7,394 nt of DNA from an uncultured Lachnospiraceae bacterium. Its GTDB lineage: Bacteria > Bacillota > Clostridia > Lachnospirales > Lachnospiraceae. Of this stretch, positions 6,258 to 7,394 are shown one piece after another; position 1 is the stretch's first letter; every line of letters begins with the position of its first letter. The position numbers were made by a program, and so were the translations under genes. Where the stretch lies: the NCBI GenBank assembly GCA_910586605.1, contig CAJUJR010000108.1, forward strand, positions 1 to 7,394. Reading direction: 5' to 3'. The notes beneath the pieces are model-generated. The model was not told the DNA's origin. It saw only the letters and a list, made by a program, of their open reading frames with translations, and made no database searches.

Positions 6258-7124
6258 CTTTTTTGCAAGTCCCAATAACTCCTTAGCCAGCCCTTCTATC
6301 GTAAAAACTCCCTGTGACAATGGAATCCCAGCCTTTTGAAGCCCCTGTGCAATCTGTGTAACTTGCGGCGCCTCAAGGCGGCATTCCCTTAACATGTCCA
6401 CATTTTGGAATACCTCCCCTGGCGTCCCCGAATATGCAACCTTTCCCTGTTTCATAACATAAACATAATCCGCAAGTGTCACCTCTTCCATGTAGTGGGT
6501 AATCAAAATAACCGTAATATGTTCATCTTTATTCAGCCTTACAATCGTATCCAACACATCTTTACGCCCGACTGGATCTAACATTGCCGTAGCCTCATCC
6601 AATATAATACACTTTGGCCGCATCGCCAAAACGCCTGCAACCGCCACACGCTGCTTCTGCCCGCCTGATAAATGATTTGGTGAATGCCTTCGGTAAGAAT
6701 ACATTCCTGTCTCTTTCAAGCATTCCTCTACCCTCTTTAAAATCTTATCGGTTGGCACTCCCATATTTTCCGGCCCAAACCCAACATCTTCCTCCACAAT
6801 ATTTGCAATAATCTGGTTATCTGGATTTTGGAAAACCATCCCTGCCGTCTGCCGGACAGCCAGCATATTCCCTGAATCTGCCGTATCCATCCCATCAATA
6901 TATAACGTTCCCTCAGTCGGAGTTAAAAGACCATTCAAATGCTTTGCAAAAGTGGATTTCCCTGAACCATTAGCGCCTAAAACCGCCACAAAACTACCTT
7001 CCTCAATCTGGACATCCATGCCATCTAAAGCACGGACAATCCCTGTCACATCACCACTCTCGTCACGCCGTGCATATTCATGCGCTAAGTTTTTTGTTTT
7101 GATTATCTTGTTCTTTATCCCCAT
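6252..7124 (-). CDS. ecfA1: Energy-coupling factor transporter ATP-binding protein EcfA1
   Basis: This is the first ATPase of the shared ECF module, hydrolysing ATP to drive vitamin or micronutrient uptake through EcfT and separate S proteins. In the 290-residue protein, Walker A is GANGSGKST at 50-58, the Q-loop is VFQNPDNQI with Gln99, and the signature is LSGGQKQR at 152-159. Walker B and D-loop read IILDEATAMLDP with catalytic Glu177, and the switch histidine is 210 in ITHYMEE. DEATAMLDP is the mark of EcfA1. The frame can be opened at a TTG at 7139, but GGCGGGA lies inside that extension, six bases before the ATG at 7124, so the ATG is preferred. It is the first gene of ecfA1-ecfA2-ecfT-truA. 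No S-component gene is nearby, as expected for a group II system. Confidence 0.95.
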   Translation of the reverse strand: MGIKNKIIKTKNLAHEYARRDESGDVTGIVRALDGMDVQIEEGSFVAVLGANGSGKSTFAKHLNGLLTPTEGTLYIDGMDTADSGNMLAVRQTAGMVFQNPDNQIIANIVEEDVGFGPENMGVPTDKILKRVEECLKETGMYSYRRHSPNHLSGGQKQRVAVAGVLAMRPKCIILDEATAMLDPVGRKDVLDTIVRLNKDEHITVILITHYMEEVTLADYVYVMKQGKVAYSGTPGEVFQNVDMLRECRLEAPQVTQIAQGLQKAGIPLSQGVFTIEGLAKELLGLAKKR

Positions 7125-7129
7125 TTTAT

Positions 7130-7136
7130 TTCCCGC
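7130..7136 (-). promoter_or_regulatory. Ribosome binding site that fixes the start of ecfA1
   Basis: GGCGGGA on the - strand stands six bases before the ATG at 7124. It falls within the five codons added by the alternative TTG start at 7139, and that TTG has only AT-rich sequence ahead of it. The ATG is therefore the better start. Confidence 0.6.
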
Positions 7137-7144
7137 CAATTTTA

Positions 7145-7174
7145 TTAATTCACTTTACTAAAACGAACTGCCAT
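7145..7174 (-). CDS. Possible nine-codon leader peptide upstream of ecfA1
   Basis: In the leader of the ecf operon an ATG at 7174 opens a nine-codon frame (MAVRFSKVN) ending in TAA. Its ribosome-binding-like GAGG at 7183-7186 is eight bases upstream, comparable to those of the real genes. It ends 20 bases before ecfA1. The peptide shows no obvious run of a regulatory amino acid, and a frame this short arises easily by chance. It is listed because a leader frame with its own binding site could affect translation of ecfA1. Confidence 0.18.
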   Translation of the reverse strand: MAVRFSKVN

Positions 7175-7218
7175 AAATCACGCCTCAACCGCGCAAACGG
7201 ATATTTTTACATGCTAAT

Positions 7219-7247
7219 ATTATATACTTTTCATGCTAACCTTACAA
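7219..7247 (-). promoter_or_regulatory. Promoter of the ecfA1-ecfA2-ecfT-truA operon
   Basis: On the - strand, TTGTAA (7242-7247) and a perfect TATAAT (7219-7224) are separated by exactly 17 bases, giving 4 of 6 and 6 of 6 matches to the sigma-A consensus. Transcription would start near 7212 and leave a leader of roughly 90 bases before the ecfA1 ATG. The surrounding DNA is AT-rich, as expected for a promoter. In many Firmicutes this cluster is read from ribosomal protein promoters, so a dedicated promoter here is informative. Confidence 0.6.
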
Positions 7248-7340
7248 CACCAGAACATACTTTTATACTGACAAAAAAGTAACAAAAAGAATACAAGCCC
7301 TTAATTCCCTTTCCTTTCATGTGCTATATAATACATTATA

Positions 7341-7394
7341 TGTTACTATTCACAGCCAATCGTAGCCGGACTTAAGGAAATAAAAAATATCTTC
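7341..7394 (+). repeat. Dispersed repeat, right copy (inverted match to 134-187), cut by the window end
   Basis: These 54 bases start with TGTTACTATTCACAGCC and match the reverse complement of 134-187 at 50 positions, all differences being transitions. The match continues to the last base of the window, so the element extends beyond it. Directly outside its end, ATATAAT at 7326-7332 and its complement at 7335-7341 form a short palindrome. The remaining bases 7248-7325 hold no recognisable gene. Confidence 0.85.

Noticed and set aside
7326..7341. Back-to-back TATAAT hexamers beside the right repeat as a divergent promoter pair
   Set aside because: Neither has an acceptable -35 box at 16-18 bases; the symmetry is more likely an AT-rich palindrome at the repeat edge.

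Overview
The window looks like chromosome from a Gram-positive gut-type Clostridium relative, most likely Lachnospiraceae. The reasons are moderately AT-rich DNA, purine-rich GGAGG-type ribosome binding sites before almost every gene, and a group II ECF vitamin-transporter operon ending in truA, an arrangement typical of Firmicutes. The family-level assignment is inference from style and gene order, not from a search.

Layout. Bases 1-540 contain no gene but are rich in repeats: one copy of a dispersed repeat (134-187), a palindromic stretch with a possible promoter (195-279), and a MITE-like, strongly self-complementary element of about 210 bp (about 301-511) that stops just before the first ribosome binding site. 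Bases 541-3735 (+ strand) form a three-gene operon: an ABC ATPase and two dissimilar ABC-2 type membrane proteins, together a complete exporter of unknown cargo. It meets the second operon tail to tail at 3732-3735, where the two stop codons interlock. Bases 3732-7124 (- strand) form ecfA1-ecfA2-ecfT-truA: two energising ATPases and the transmembrane coupling protein of an energy-coupling factor importer, then tRNA pseudouridine(38-40) synthase. A good sigma-A-like promoter (7219-7247) precedes this operon. At the right edge (7341-7394) lies a second copy of the dispersed repeat, inverted relative to the first, so the two operons sit between 54-bp inverted repeats about 7.2 kb apart.

How the genes work together. 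EcfA1, EcfA2 and EcfT form the shared energising module that drives separate substrate-binding S proteins for vitamins such as folate, riboflavin, biotin or thiamine; no S gene is present here. TruA is a housekeeping tRNA-modification enzyme co-transcribed with the module. The exporter operon is functionally unrelated, and its cargo cannot be read from the sequence.

The coding genes are ordinary and intact. Start codons at ecfA1, ecfA2 and the second permease were moved to the ATG with a proper ribosome binding site, rather than the longest open frame. The most unusual content is non-coding: the family of structured repeats sharing one terminal motif, one of which probably forms the untranslated leader of the exporter operon. 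No CRISPR array, tRNA, rRNA, transposase or convincing intrinsic terminator was seen.
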